Positions 9,717 to 19,370 of a DNA stretch of 19,661 bases are shown one piece after another (positions within the stretch are counted from its first letter, which is position 1; every line of letters begins with the position of its first letter). The notes below the pieces were generated by a model, which was not told the DNA's origin, made no database searches, and saw only the letters and a list, made by a program, of their open reading frames with translations. Both the position numbers and the translations under genes were made by a program. The DNA comes from Cladosporium sp. IMV 00045 (Eukaryota; Ascomycota; Dothideomycetes; Cladosporiales; Cladosporiaceae): assembly GCA_001931905.2 (NCBI GenBank), contig MSJI02000311.1:1-19661 (forward strand), read 5' to 3'.

Positions 9717-11643
9717 ATGTCCACCTCTCAGGACGGCGCGCCGCTCAAGCGCGTTGAGTCGTATCAAGTAGGTACGCCCGCGAACGCCCCTCCATCTCTT
9801 CTCCGCGCAAGTCCTCTAACATCTTCACCACCTAGTATCCTTCCGGACATGTCGGCCACCTCACCCAGAACCAGCAAGATGCTCTACAACGCTTTAGGGA
9901 TCTTTGCCAGTCTAAACAATACTACACCCCGGCCGCCGATTCCGCACCACCGAGCCACGATGACGAAACCCTTCTCCGCTATTTGAGAGCCCGCAAGTTT
10001 GTCCCGGAAGAGGCCTTCGGCCAGCTGAAAGACACGGAGGATTGGCGCAAAGAGAACCACATTGACGCCCTTTACGAGACCATCGATATCGAGGAGTACG
10101 ACACTACCAGGAGGCTCTACCCGCAATGGCTAGGCCGACGAGACAAACGCGGCATTCCTGTCTACCTTTTTGAGGTGGCGCACTTGGACAACAAGGCGGT
10201 GACTGCCAACGCAAACAGCACCGAGAAGAAGGGCCAAAGTCTGCCTCCGTCTAAGGTGCCTCCTAAGATGCTCCGACTCTTTGCACTCTACGAAAACCTC
10301 TGCCGTTTCGTTTTGCCCTTGTGCTCCACGGTTCCAGACCGACCATACCCCGAGACTCCTATCAGTCAAAGCAGCAACATTGTGGATATCTCCAATGTGG
10401 GACTTCGTCAATTCTGTACGTTACCGCACCGCTGATTTAAATGCGTATCATCTGATTCTAACCTATCCCAGGGAACCTCAAAAACCACATGCAGGACGCT
10501 TCGCTCTTGGCCACCTCCCACTACCCGGAAACCTTGGACAGGATTTTCTTGATTGGTGCGCCTTCATTTTTCCCAACGGTCTGGTCCTGGATTAAGCGTT
10601 GGTTCGACCCAATCACCGTTTCGAAGATTTTCATCCTTTCCGCGGCGGAAGTGAAGCCTACTTTACTGCAGTATATTGATGAAGAGAACATCCCCACCAA
10701 GTATGGTGGCAAGCTCGACTTCAAGTTCGGCGACATGCCGATGCTGGAGCCTGCCATCGCTGACAGCATGGATTGGGAGGACAACACCCGCCAGGGAGGT
10801 TTCCGCTCCTTTCCCGCCGGTCCCATCAAGTGGGACAAAGGTGCCGACGGCACGATGCATGCCGTCGCAGTCGGTACGCAAAACGGCGTCAAGCGCAGCG
10901 TGCCTATTGCGGGGATTCACCCAGATGCTACGTCTGCTCAATCGTCACTAAAGCCCGGCCGCGGGTCCAAAGCGGAACTGATTAGGACCACCACCGGCGA
11001 GGCCACTCATCCTCCCACTCCCCCACCTGGGGCTGCAGCAGTGAAGCCCGAAGACATGTCGGGCAACAACAGCGATGCTAAGACGAACAAGGTGACTGAT
11101 CCAGATCTCGCCGAAGGCACAAGTGACAATGCCGATGTACCTGGTACCAGCAGACTGGGAACATACACTGTTCCATTCCGCGACGCTGCAGGCGAGCGCT
11201 CACAACCTCCAGAGGTCCGTGGAGGCACGAGCGAAACTCGCTTCGAGCAGCAACAGTCGACACATGCTGCAGACAAACTCGCAGACGGTACTCCCGAAGT
11301 CCGTCACATGGGCCATGGCGACAAAGTCAACGTCATGGAGCCCGGCACGATCGGTCAAGCACCGAAGGAACATCCAGTCCCAGTCGCTGAGGAGCAGTCA
11401 TCTGTTATCGATCAGGCCAAGGACGTAGCTGGCCAGGTCTATTCGCAAGCGACCACACTGCCATCTACAGTCATGTCAGCTGTCGGCATGGGTGAGAAGA
11501 AGCCCGCCATAAACCCGCAGTCACAAGAGCAGACCAAGAAAGACGATCCTGTCGTCGACAGCATGGACGAGAGGAAAGTGGAAGAGTTCCTGCGAGCAAA
11601 GAACATGACCAGGCCGCAGGAGCCGGGCAACCAAGGTGGCTGA
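9717..11643 (+). CDS. Sec14-like CRAL-TRIO phosphatidylinositol/phosphatidylcholine transfer protein
   Basis: Three exons (9717-9767, 9836-10415, 10472-11643) give 600 aa. Introns are 9768-9835 (GTAGGT...CCTAG) and 10416-10471 (GTACGT...CCCAG); the second splits the Trp codon of RQF-W-NLKNH. Residues 18-95 form the CRAL-TRIO N-terminal helical domain (YPSGHVGHLT; DDETLLRYLRARKF). Residues about 115-315 form the lipid-binding CRAL-TRIO fold (YPQWLGRRDKRGIPVYLFEV; FLIGAPSFFPTVWSWIKRWF; KIFILS; LQYIDEENIPTKYGGKLDF). Family members exchange phosphatidylinositol and phosphatidylcholine between membranes and stimulate phosphoinositide synthesis. Yeast Sec14 is about 300 aa; the extra 280 residues here are Pro/Ser/Thr/Glu/Gln-rich and look disordered, with a helical end (DERKVEEFLRAKNMTRP). 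A long tail of this kind is seen in several filamentous-fungal Sec14 paralogues, so this is likely a paralogue and not the essential SEC14. Confidence 0.9.
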
Positions 11644-12334
11644 GAGCCTTGTCATCCCAAGGGAGGCTGTTACATATTCTGGGAATCGCCCTGTTTCTTC
11701 ATTACGCGGTGCATGCATGCATATCATGGTTGGCATGAGGCTTTTGTTTATGTGAAATGATACTTTGGCTAATTTGTGTAGATAGTAGCATCTGCAATAT
11801 GTTTATATCCGTCGATCTTTGCGTATCGTGTCTGCTCGGGTTATTTGAGCCTAGCGAGATACATGTGGCAGCCAAATCACTGACAAGCTGTGGTATCCCA
11901 GATGATGAATCAGAAGCGACTACTGGGGAGATCACCCTCGCAATCCTATGTCGACGAGTTCCATCGCGGCACCTTCCTGCATCTCGGACATACGTTACTC
12001 CGAACCCATCTGCAAAAACCCAAGAATGCAAAGGCGACTCCACAAGGCTACCCCGCAGTGATCAAGAAATCCTACGCTTTTTCCACGGCAATGCCGACCA
12101 CATGTCAGGTGTTGTGACCTTTTCCGATCAGTATCCGCATGTTCCTTCGACGCAATGCGGCCATCGCGCGCCGACGTGATCGGAGGGATTCTGCCGTGAT
12201 TCTGAACATCTCAACTTGGAACACCTGAGTCAAGTGAAGAGTCATGACCTCCGAAATTCCTTAATTGTCTGGATTATCTGGTCCCGGCTTGAATCGCTAT
12301 CGATTGAGAAGGGCCTTCCTGGCAAACACTCAAC
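11644..12334. other. Intergenic region; no supported gene
   Basis: These 691 bp lie between the Sec14-like stop and the 2-hydroxyacid dehydrogenase start. A TGCATGCATGCAT run occurs at 11710-11722. Open frames of 75-140 codons on + (11757-12179, 11890-12117) and one on minus (11702-12043) have no recognisable motif and overlap each other. The stretch probably holds the upstream 3' UTR and the downstream promoter. Confidence 0.5.
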
Positions 12335-13451
12335 ATGTCGCAGAAGCCGATCATACTTCACCTTGGTGATGCCATCAAATATAATCATGACTTCTACAAC
12401 AAGGAATTTCTGAATCGCTTCGATGTAGTTCGCAATAGTGCGGAGACACGAGAGGAGTTCATACAGGCATCGCAGGAAAAGAGGTTGGTTTACTATCTTC
12501 CTCTGGCTTCAAAGGTTGATCTCTGACCACAGCAGATTTGGCGACTTCTCTGCCATCTTTCGGCCGCACTTCCAAACAGGTGGGGAAATGGGCCAATGGG
12601 ACGACGAGTTGATCAACCTCTTGCCAGAATCTGTTAAAATCTTCGCCTCCGCCGGAGCAGGCTTCAACTGGGCAGACACAGACGCGCTGGGTCGAAACAA
12701 GATCTGGTACGCGAACGGCGCTGGTGCTTCGGACGAAGCGGTTTCTGACACTGCGCTCTGGATGATCTTGTCAGTCTTCCGCAATTTCACCCGTCAAACT
12801 CGCGCGGCGAGCACAGCCGATCCTGAGATCTTCACTGCCACGCACAAACTGATTGGAAACATCTCGCGCAACCCCGGCGGCCATGCGCTCGGCATTGTCG
12901 GCCTGGGCAACATCTCGAAGAAGCTGGTGCTCAAAGCTCAAGCGATTGGCATGAAGGTGCACTACTATGATGTAGTCCGCCAAAGTGCGGAAGAGGAATC
13001 CCGCCTGAACATTACTTTCCACAGCACATTGGAGAGCCTCCTACAAACCGCCGACTGCGTCTCACTGCATACCCCACTGAATGCTCACACCAAGCATCTA
13101 ATCAACGACAAGACCCTCTCCCTCATGAAGAATGGAGCCAGACTCGTAAATACATCAAGGGGCGAAGTCGTCGAAGAAGGAGCATTGATCCGCGCTCTCG
13201 AAACCGGGAAACTCGCCGCAGCCGGTCTGGACGTACATTACCACGAGCCGCAAGTGTCGCCTATCCTGGCTAAGATGGACAACGTCACTCTCACCACCCA
13301 TAATGCAGGCGGTGCGCTTGAGACACGGATCAATTTCGAATTGAACGCTATGAAGAATATACTTGCTGTCGTTGGCCCGGATGGATCGTTTGCGGGTGAG
13401 CCGCTGACTCCGGTAAATCGGAAGGCTTTCGAGGCTGGGGTCAGGGAATAG
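12335..13451 (+). CDS. D-isomer-specific 2-hydroxyacid dehydrogenase (D-mandelate dehydrogenase-like)
   Basis: Two exons, 12335-12483 and 12536-13451, give 354 aa. The intron 12484-12535 (52 nt, GTTGGT...CAGCAG) joins SQEKR to FGDFSAIF. Family members reduce 2-ketoacids (pyruvate, glyoxylate, hydroxypyruvate, branched or aromatic ketoacids) with NAD(P)H. The NAD-binding domain is nested between two halves of the catalytic domain. It shows GIVGLGNIS at 169-177, Asp195 after strand 2 (VHYYD, favouring NADH), the catalytic Arg258 in NTSRGE, Glu287 in HYHEP, and His305 in TTHNAGGA. The spacing of the Arg-Glu-His triad is normal. The third glycine of GxGxxG is Ser177. The GAGFNWADTDA segment and overall length fit the fungal mandelate-dehydrogenase-like branch, but the substrate cannot be read from sequence. 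It is followed by an MFS transporter on the same strand, 622 bp away. Confidence 0.9.
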
Positions 13452-14073
13452 CAATGCAAACGCAATGTATTTCAAGTGCTATCGTGGTTACTTCGGCCTT
13501 GGAAATTTCACGCCCACTGCATGCGTCCTGAATGTTCTTAGGTTTATCGATGGAGCCGATACTAGTGATAGATGCTGTTCAGAGCTCCAAAAGCTTCAGT
13601 GAGTGCTAACAGAGATTGGGCGGGGAAGCAAAGGGAATCAGGATCTGGGCATCGAACATTGTCGTGCGTTTCGGCTCCCGCGAAGAGGACCTTCGAAAGA
13701 CGCAACCCTAGCTTTACCGTACATCGACAATATCATGGGCGGATTCACCTGACCCAGGAAGCCGCCCAATCGACCAAGCTTACCCAAGAGATCTGCCGAG
13801 TCACATCGGGCGTCCCAATCGAAACTAGGCAAGGGGGAGTGAACGAAGAACAGGAGTTTCCCGAGCAGCCATGTGACTGTGATATCGGACCAGATCCGCA
13901 TTTCTAGTCGGAAGCAGACGCCGATGTGCGAACAACCTGGCTCATGACGATCACTTTGATTCGTCGAATGTTCGATGTTAAGGTAATAAAACGGACGCCC
14001 CACAACTCAGCTCTTCCCCAAATCTTGACACCCCAGATTTACCCCATACTACTTCTCATGCCCATCGCTTTTC
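13452..14073. other. Intergenic region upstream of the MFS transporter; no supported gene
   Basis: This 622-bp gap holds overlapping open frames on both strands (13572-13907 plus, 13638-14003 minus) with no recognisable motif, no good start context and no splice extension. Most likely it is the 3' UTR of the dehydrogenase and the promoter and leader of the transporter. The last 60 bp are C/T-rich, as usual before fungal starts. Confidence 0.5.
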
Positions 14074-15809
14074 ATGATGGCTACCAAGTCGATAATTGAT
14101 TTCCTGAAGCCCAAAGCCGGTCAAAAACATTCATTCGCTCACCTCCAGAACAACACCGACCCAACATGGTGGCGAGACGCAGGCTTACGCAGAAACGTCT
14201 TCCATTGCGTCGGGTTGTACTTCGCCGTGTTCTACTTGGGCTATGATGCATCTCTCATGAACGGACTCCAAGCCATTCCCGAGTGGCAGGAGTACTTCGA
14301 TCATCCTTCGGGAAGTGTACTTGGCCTCATATCCGCTAGTCTGTTTCTCCCGGCCATCGTCACTCCCTTTGTTGCATCTTGGATCAATGGTCTCTGGGGT
14401 CGAAAGATATGCTTGGCTGTTGGATCGCTACTACTGATCCTCGGCGCGTTCTTGAATGCTTTCGCAAAAGATCTCCCAACCTTCATCGGCGGTCGCGTGA
14501 TCATTGGCGCTGCAGGACCTTTCGGCAAGATTACAGGCATTGCGTTGCTCCAGGAGATCGCCCACCCTCGTCTACGCCCATACGTTGCCACAGCTTATTA
14601 CAGCAACTACTACTTTGGGCAGATTGCTGCGGCCTGGTTCTGTTTCGGAACTCTTTCCTGGACATCAACTGATTGGAGATGGCGAGCACCATGCCTGTTC
14701 CAAGCCTTTGCTCCGTTCCTTGTCTTGATCCATCTGCTCTACATGCCTGAAAGCCCAAGGTGGCTCATTGCTCATGACCGAATGGACAAAGCTCTCACGA
14801 TCCTCGCCCGTGAGCATGCCAATGGTGACACGAACGACGAATTGGTTCGGTACGAATATGAGGAAATCTGCCGTGCTCTCGAGTTGGAGAAGGAAAACCA
14901 GAAGAGCAAGTACATGGATTTCTTCAAGACGCCCGGCAACAGACGTCGACTGCTTGTCTTGATCACCATGGGAACCGGATCCAACTGGGTGGGTAATGGC
15001 ATCATTGCCTATTACTTGTCACCGGCTCTCAAACTCGTAGGCATCACTGCTGCGGATGAGATTGCTGGGATCAACGGAGGTCTTGCTGTCTGGTCTCTCA
15101 TCTGGGCTTACGCCGGAGCCATGAGCGCGGAGCGAGTTGGGCGCCGTACTCTTTGGATCACCGGCACTGCTGGAATGCTTGCTACTTACGCTATCATCAC
15201 CGGCCTCAGTGGATCTTTTGCCCAGTCTCCGTCGCATTCCGTGGGCCTCGCGGTCGTGCCAATGATGTACATCTACAAGACCTTCTACTGCATGAGCTGG
15301 TCCCCTCTGCCATTCGCATACGGCGCCGAGATTCTTCCCTACAACATGCGGCTGAAGGGTTTGAGTATCGAGCTGAGTGTTCAAAGCGTTGCGCTCACGT
15401 TCAATCAGTGGGTCAACCCTGTCGCCCTGGCAGCTATTGAGTGGAAGTAGTAAGTTCAGGTCTTTGACGAGTCCGCGGTACTATACAATGCTAACGCCAA
15501 GCAGCTACATCGTGTACGTCGCAATCATTGCTGGATATCTTGTCCTTATTCTTTTCTTCTTCCCAGAAACAAGGTACGATCCGTCTTTTGACCTGATGCT
15601 TTTGGCGATGTCTGACTCATCTTCGTAGAAACATGACCATCGAAGAAGTTTCGGTGCTCTTCGACACAGGCCGGAAGGGCAACGCGCAAGCAGCGGCCCT
15701 CGCACTGACTGAGAAATTGAAGAGAGTAGAGGACATCGAAGATGATGATGCTGATGTGCGATCCAAACCCAACGCAGCGACGCACATCGAGGTTGTAGGC
15801 AACAAATAA
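14074..15809 (+). CDS. MFS sugar-porter family transporter (hexose/lactose permease-like)
   Basis: Three exons (14074-15449, 15505-15573, 15629-15809) encode 541 aa. Introns 15450-15504 (GTAAGT; GCTAACGCCAAGCAG) and 15574-15628 (GTACGA...TTCGTAG) are frame-consistent and give WKYYIVYV and PETRNMTIEE. It is a plasma-membrane carrier with about 12 predicted helices. The first is around residues 43-63, there is a GLWGRK loop at 106-111, GGRVIIG at 139-145, PESPRWLI at 225-232 ending the first six-helix half, a cytosolic loop at about 235-290, ERVGRR before helix 9, and PETR (about 480-483) after helix 12. These are the sugar-porter signatures. The style resembles fungal lactose permease/hexose transporters (LAC12/HXT-like), but substrate is not predictable. 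The C-terminal tail is acidic (EDIEDDDAD). A second ATG at 14077 gives the same protein minus one residue. It could serve import of a carbon source, or less likely a substrate of the neighbouring dehydrogenase. Confidence 0.9.
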
Positions 15810-16501
15810 CCAGAAGGACTCAGCATGGTGAGTTGCACGGCTTCCAAAGCCTCTCGCGGAGCCAGAGTAGGGGAAGATGGTGACATCTCTTCATGAGCTT
15901 TAGCTCTTGGCCCAATGGCACACTTTTAGCTTTGCCGTCAACTTATATTGAGTCTGCAGCGCCAAGTGGTTGCGTACAACTTTATACTGTCCATATAGGC
16001 GAAGTTGTCTGGGAGGGCGAGAGCATGACTTCGGCAAATAAGACACATGGTTCCGAACGGTAATCTAATATTCGTGGAAAAATAGCTATCAGCCAGCCTA
16101 TATGAATGGGTTTTGTGCCCTCGTTGTAAGTTTAAGTCTGCCAAGTTGAGTAGTGCGCGATTGAGCGTCTGTCATGTCCTAGATGGGTAACATGACCGTG
16201 TATCTTGCCTATCATTAGTCGACAAACCTTGCACGTGTTACGCGCTAACGAGCGGTCTGGCACAGATTAATATATCTCGAACATTCAGTCGAAACCATAC
16301 AACATAGCCTCGATAGGTCGGCAGAAGCCTAACGTTTCACTTGTGTCAGTTTTTAAGCGACATCATCTATATAACTCGGAGAACTGACGTGCAACACTGG
16401 CCCACACTCCAACACTCGCATTCATCCCTATCATCCAAACAAAAGCTATTGTGAACCGAATTCAGTGTGCAATACTGTTACTGAAACTACTCAAATTCAT
16501 C
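15810..16501. other. Intergenic region with promoter of the secreted zincin-like gene
   Basis: This 692-bp stretch has no convincing gene. The first half is 3' flank of the transporter. The second half leads to the next gene, with a TATATAA element at 16368-16374. The frame of the next gene is open back to 16451, but the start chosen is 16502. I saw no repeats. Confidence 0.5.
16368..16374 (+). promoter_or_regulatory. Possible TATA box of the secreted zincin-like gene
   Basis: TATATAA lies 128-134 bp upstream of the ATG at 16502, followed by a CA/CT-rich stretch (about 16390-16440) typical of fungal transcription start regions. A TATA box fits a regulated, secreted product. It is a motif match only. 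Confidence 0.45.
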
Positions 16502-17041
16502 ATGCGCGTCTCCACCCTCGTATGTGCTTCAGCATGCTTCTCATCTGCTCTCGGTGCGATCTCTTGGACTTTGGAGAAGAGCGCAAATCCCTCGCAAGAT
16601 GAATCCTCGGCGTACGAGCGCATCGAAGCAGCCATGACAGCCGCCGCTGCCCGCCATCAACGCCTTACACCTGGCATCTCGAAAACAATTCGGGTCTACT
16701 ACTCTACAGGCGTGCCAACTGCCGAAGCTAATTTCAACGGCGATCTACGCTTTGGGGCAAATGCAGCTTACCAAACAGAGCGGACGGCCCTTCATGAGAT
16801 CGCTCACACGCTCGGCGTCGGTCAGAGGCAGGCTTTCAACGACCATTGCGACAACAACGACTGGCCTACGGCGACTCCTCTGTTGCAGAGCTGGGACGGT
16901 GGGTCCGCCACCATTAGTTGTGGAGGCGGACACTTCTGGCCTTACGGCTTGAATTTCGAGACTGAATGGAGTGATGAGGCCGGAGACAGACATTGTCTTC
17001 TAGTTGAGGCTATGCTGAACGATGGCATGGCGGCTTACTAA
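16502..17041 (+). CDS. Small secreted zinc-metalloprotease-like protein (HExxH)
   Basis: A single exon of 179 aa. Start 16502 gives a textbook signal peptide (MRVSTLVCASACFSSALGA, cleavage near residue 19). An upstream in-frame start at 16451 would add 17 residues and bury it. The mature part has one zinc-binding motif, HEIAHTLGVGQ (98-108): His98, Glu99, His102 and Gly105 agree with metzincins, but the position of the third His is Gln108. Other candidate ligands are His115 (FNDHC) and His144 in HFWPYGLNFETEW. The sequence NFNGDLRFGAN...ERTALHEIAHTLGVG plus the HFWPYGLN block is the pattern of small secreted bacterial/fungal proteins, some linked to a ricin-type lectin domain in bacteria, annotated only as hypothetical or putative hydrolase. 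There is no lectin domain here. Three Cys (116, 140, 165) remain after processing. Peptidase activity is inferred, not shown. It is convergent with the desaturase, 123 bp apart. Confidence 0.78.
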   Translation: MRVSTLVCASACFSSALGAISWTLEKSANPSQDESSAYERIEAAMTAAAARHQRLTPGISKTIRVYYSTGVPTAEANFNGDLRFGANAAYQTERTALHEIAHTLGVGQRQAFNDHCDNNDWPTATPLLQSWDGGSATISCGGGHFWPYGLNFETEWSDEAGDRHCLLVEAMLNDGMAAY

Positions 17042-17164
17042 AAGGCAGATGAAGCGGTCACTCTGGCGAGACTTCTTGGGAGAGACACGAGACCCATGGC
17101 ATATCATTAGGCGTCGTCGAGATCATGTGTTGCATATGAAAGATAATGATATCGTGACTTCCCT

Positions 17165-18499
17165 TCACCCCGTGGTGCCCTTGTACCCAGTCCGTGTCCG
17201 TTTCCAGGCCTCAACTTCCATTCCTCCACGAATAACACCAACACGCATGGTGGAGAGCAAGTTGTGCGCAGCGTTCGAATGCATGTAGATGCCTCCGTTG
17301 AAGATTCCAGTTGCGTCTTTGCCGAAAGCAGATTTGATCATCGTACGGCCGCCGGGATGTTCTTTTGAGAACCCGCTGACATCATGAACTATGCCTGCGA
17401 TCACGACAAGCTCACGCCCTCCCTGAGCTCTTTCGACAAAGTCATCCCATTCCATCACAGGCAACTCCTGAATAGGCACGCCCCAGTCTAGAGTCGCACG
17501 TTTGCGATCGAGAGCCTTTTGCTCCTGTTGCAGGCGTCCTTTCTCGATCTCATTAGCGCGAAACTGTTTGGTATCATAGGCCAGACCGATGCGTGCCCAA
17601 AGCCAGATACTCCACTTGGTAGGATCGTACTGATGCCACTCGATAGCGTTCCGGTAATCCGAAGGAAACTCGTGATGAAAGTTGTGATATCCTTCGCCAA
17701 GCGTGACGAGCGCCGTAAGAATGTTGTCGCGAGGGCTGTTTCTATCGTCGAAGGGTTGATCGCCAAGCCAATGGGCCATCGAGTTGATGCAAAATGTTGC
17801 CTGTTGAACGACGAAGAAGCGGAGAATGCCAGCATACATGAAACCGCCTAGCCAATCGTTCCAGATGCCAGCTACTAAAGTCGGAAAAGCCAGGCCCATC
17901 ACGATGACCACCGTGAGATAATGCCTGTGTTGCCACCTGACAATCGGATCATCATCCAGGTCTGAAACATCTGCCCGACCGATGCTTTTGGGATTTTGTT
18001 TGATGAGCATCCAGCCGACATGAGCATGGAGAAGACCCTTCTGAACGGTGTAGGGATCTTTATCGGTGTCCGTGTAGCGATGGTGAGCTCTGTGACCGCG
18101 AGACCACCATCTGATGGAGCCTTGTACTGCCCCACCTCCCACGGCGGCTAGGAAGATCTGTAGTGGAACGGTCGCCGAATATGATTTGTGGGACCAAAGT
18201 CGATGATAGCCAGCCGTGATTCCAAGTCCTGTCATGAAGTAGTATGCCATTGCCCAAACTGCCGTCTCCCGGTGTAATGGTACCCAAGGAATAGCAATGA
18301 GACCACACAATGGAATGATCACAACCGGGACAGCGTTCAACCAGTTGATGTGTTTGTGCCAATTTGTCACGGTCAGTGGAGTCTCACTGATGTGAACCTT
18401 CTCTCTTCGAATTGTGCATGGCTTCTGCGGTGTTGATGCGTCATCAAGTCCACCTTGGATGAGAGTAGTGTATTCGGCGGTCGTTTTGTGAGTTGTCAT
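17165..18499 (-). CDS. OLE1: Stearoyl-CoA delta-9 desaturase with C-terminal cytochrome b5 domain
   Basis: Intronless, 444 aa. It inserts the cis-delta-9 double bond into palmitoyl- and stearoyl-CoA in the ER membrane using O2 and electrons from cytochrome b5 reductase. All diagnostic residues are present: His boxes HRLWSH (99-104), HRAHH (136-140) and HNFHH (272-276), which bind the di-iron centre. Hydrophobic segments lie at about 53-72, 81-98, 195-211 and 221-237. A fused cytochrome b5 domain covers about 345-425, with heme ligands in HPGG (381-384) and HSNAAHNLL (His407). The fusion is characteristic of fungal Ole1-type enzymes. It is slightly shorter than yeast Ole1 (about 510 aa) because the N- and C-termini are short. 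Start 18499 is the only sensible ATG and gives a hydrophilic N-terminus. Many fungi have two or more such genes; which copy this is cannot be told. Confidence 0.94.
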   Translation of the reverse strand: MTTHKTTAEYTTLIQGGLDDASTPQKPCTIRREKVHISETPLTVTNWHKHINWLNAVPVVIIPLCGLIAIPWVPLHRETAVWAMAYYFMTGLGITAGYHRLWSHKSYSATVPLQIFLAAVGGGAVQGSIRWWSRGHRAHHRYTDTDKDPYTVQKGLLHAHVGWMLIKQNPKSIGRADVSDLDDDPIVRWQHRHYLTVVIVMGLAFPTLVAGIWNDWLGGFMYAGILRFFVVQQATFCINSMAHWLGDQPFDDRNSPRDNILTALVTLGEGYHNFHHEFPSDYRNAIEWHQYDPTKWSIWLWARIGLAYDTKQFRANEIEKGRLQQEQKALDRKRATLDWGVPIQELPVMEWDDFVERAQGGRELVVIAGIVHDVSGFSKEHPGGRTMIKSAFGKDATGIFNGGIYMHSNAAHNLLSTMRVGVIRGGMEVEAWKRTRTGYKGTTG

Positions 18500-19370
18500 G
18501 ATGGCGGTCGACAGCCGGAGTAAGTCCCGTCAAGAAATTCAAACGTTGTTCAGTGTGTTTTGGAAAGTGTGTCGAAGGGGCAGCGCTTATGCAGAGCTGT
18601 TTATTCCAATGCAAGATCAGGGTTGGGAGTGAACGTCGAAGACAAGGGCGTTTGGGGAATTCTCTGCGTGCTTGGAGAGGAGATGGAACAGCAAACCTGC
18701 ATCGGAAGGTCAAATTATATACACGCGAAATGACAGCTGGAGCGAGCCTCCTGTTGAAACGCGGTGGCCTCCTCAGGACCATGCCTGCAGCAGCGGCTAC
18801 GGATGGACATGAGCAAAGTGGCGGATGTATACGCGTGAAGCCTATTACAGCAAAGACACTATCCTGCGTTCAAATCTCTCGCGCGAAAGGTGTTGTCGGG
18901 ATTGTGGATCTTTAGCGAAGGACGGTTCTCGTGCCAATGGATTCCTGAGATCCTGTTACTAAGGAGTTGCGTGCGGCCGTAAAGTGTCGGGTGGCGTAGT
19001 GAGGAGACGCACAGACTGCAGCTACGAGATCTCCACGCCATCTCAGCTACCAATCAACATTTCGGGCAGCATGTGTGAATATCCGGGTATGGGCGAACTC
19101 CGGCAAGCTTGTATTTTTCCAACATAAGAAGAAGATAAGAAGGCTCGATTTCCAGAATGCGCTCGTGGTCTGCGGCTTGTGAGCGACGGTAATCATTTCA
19201 GGACGCACCTCCAATGATGATTCTCGCGCATCTTCAAGTCCTCGACCACTCGGGATGGCGCAGCGGGTGATCGTGAGAGGGTCGACATTCGATGAGCAGC
19301 CAAAAGAAATGAGCGTATTGCACCGAGGAGATATACATTAAGTTTTAAGTGTTCAACATTCGACCATACG
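18500..19370. other. Upstream region of the desaturase; no supported gene
   Basis: These 871 bp precede the desaturase. The proximal 300 bp should be its promoter and 5' UTR. The rest has only short overlapping open frames (for example 18553-18915 plus, 18444-18782 minus, 19193-19468 minus) without recognisable content. The far end would hold the 3' UTR of the partial gene at the right edge. I saw no repeat, tRNA or mobile element. Confidence 0.5.
18714..18721 (-). promoter_or_regulatory. Possible TATA box of the desaturase gene
   Basis: On the minus strand this reads TATATAAT, about 215 bp upstream of the desaturase ATG. The distance is acceptable for a fungal promoter with a long 5' UTR. 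It is a motif match only. Confidence 0.4.

Noticed and set aside
10594..10612. GGTTCGACCC, similar to a tRNA/Pol III B box
   Set aside because: It lies inside the Sec14 coding frame (KRWFDPI), and no A box or cloverleaf arms flank it.
11757..12179. 140-codon and 75-codon plus-strand open frames between the Sec14-like and dehydrogenase genes
   Set aside because: They overlap in different frames, have Cys-rich or basic composition without motifs, and no start context or splice partner supports a gene.
13572..14003. Open frames on both strands upstream of the transporter
   Set aside because: They overlap each other, show no motif and fit promoter or UTR sequence better.
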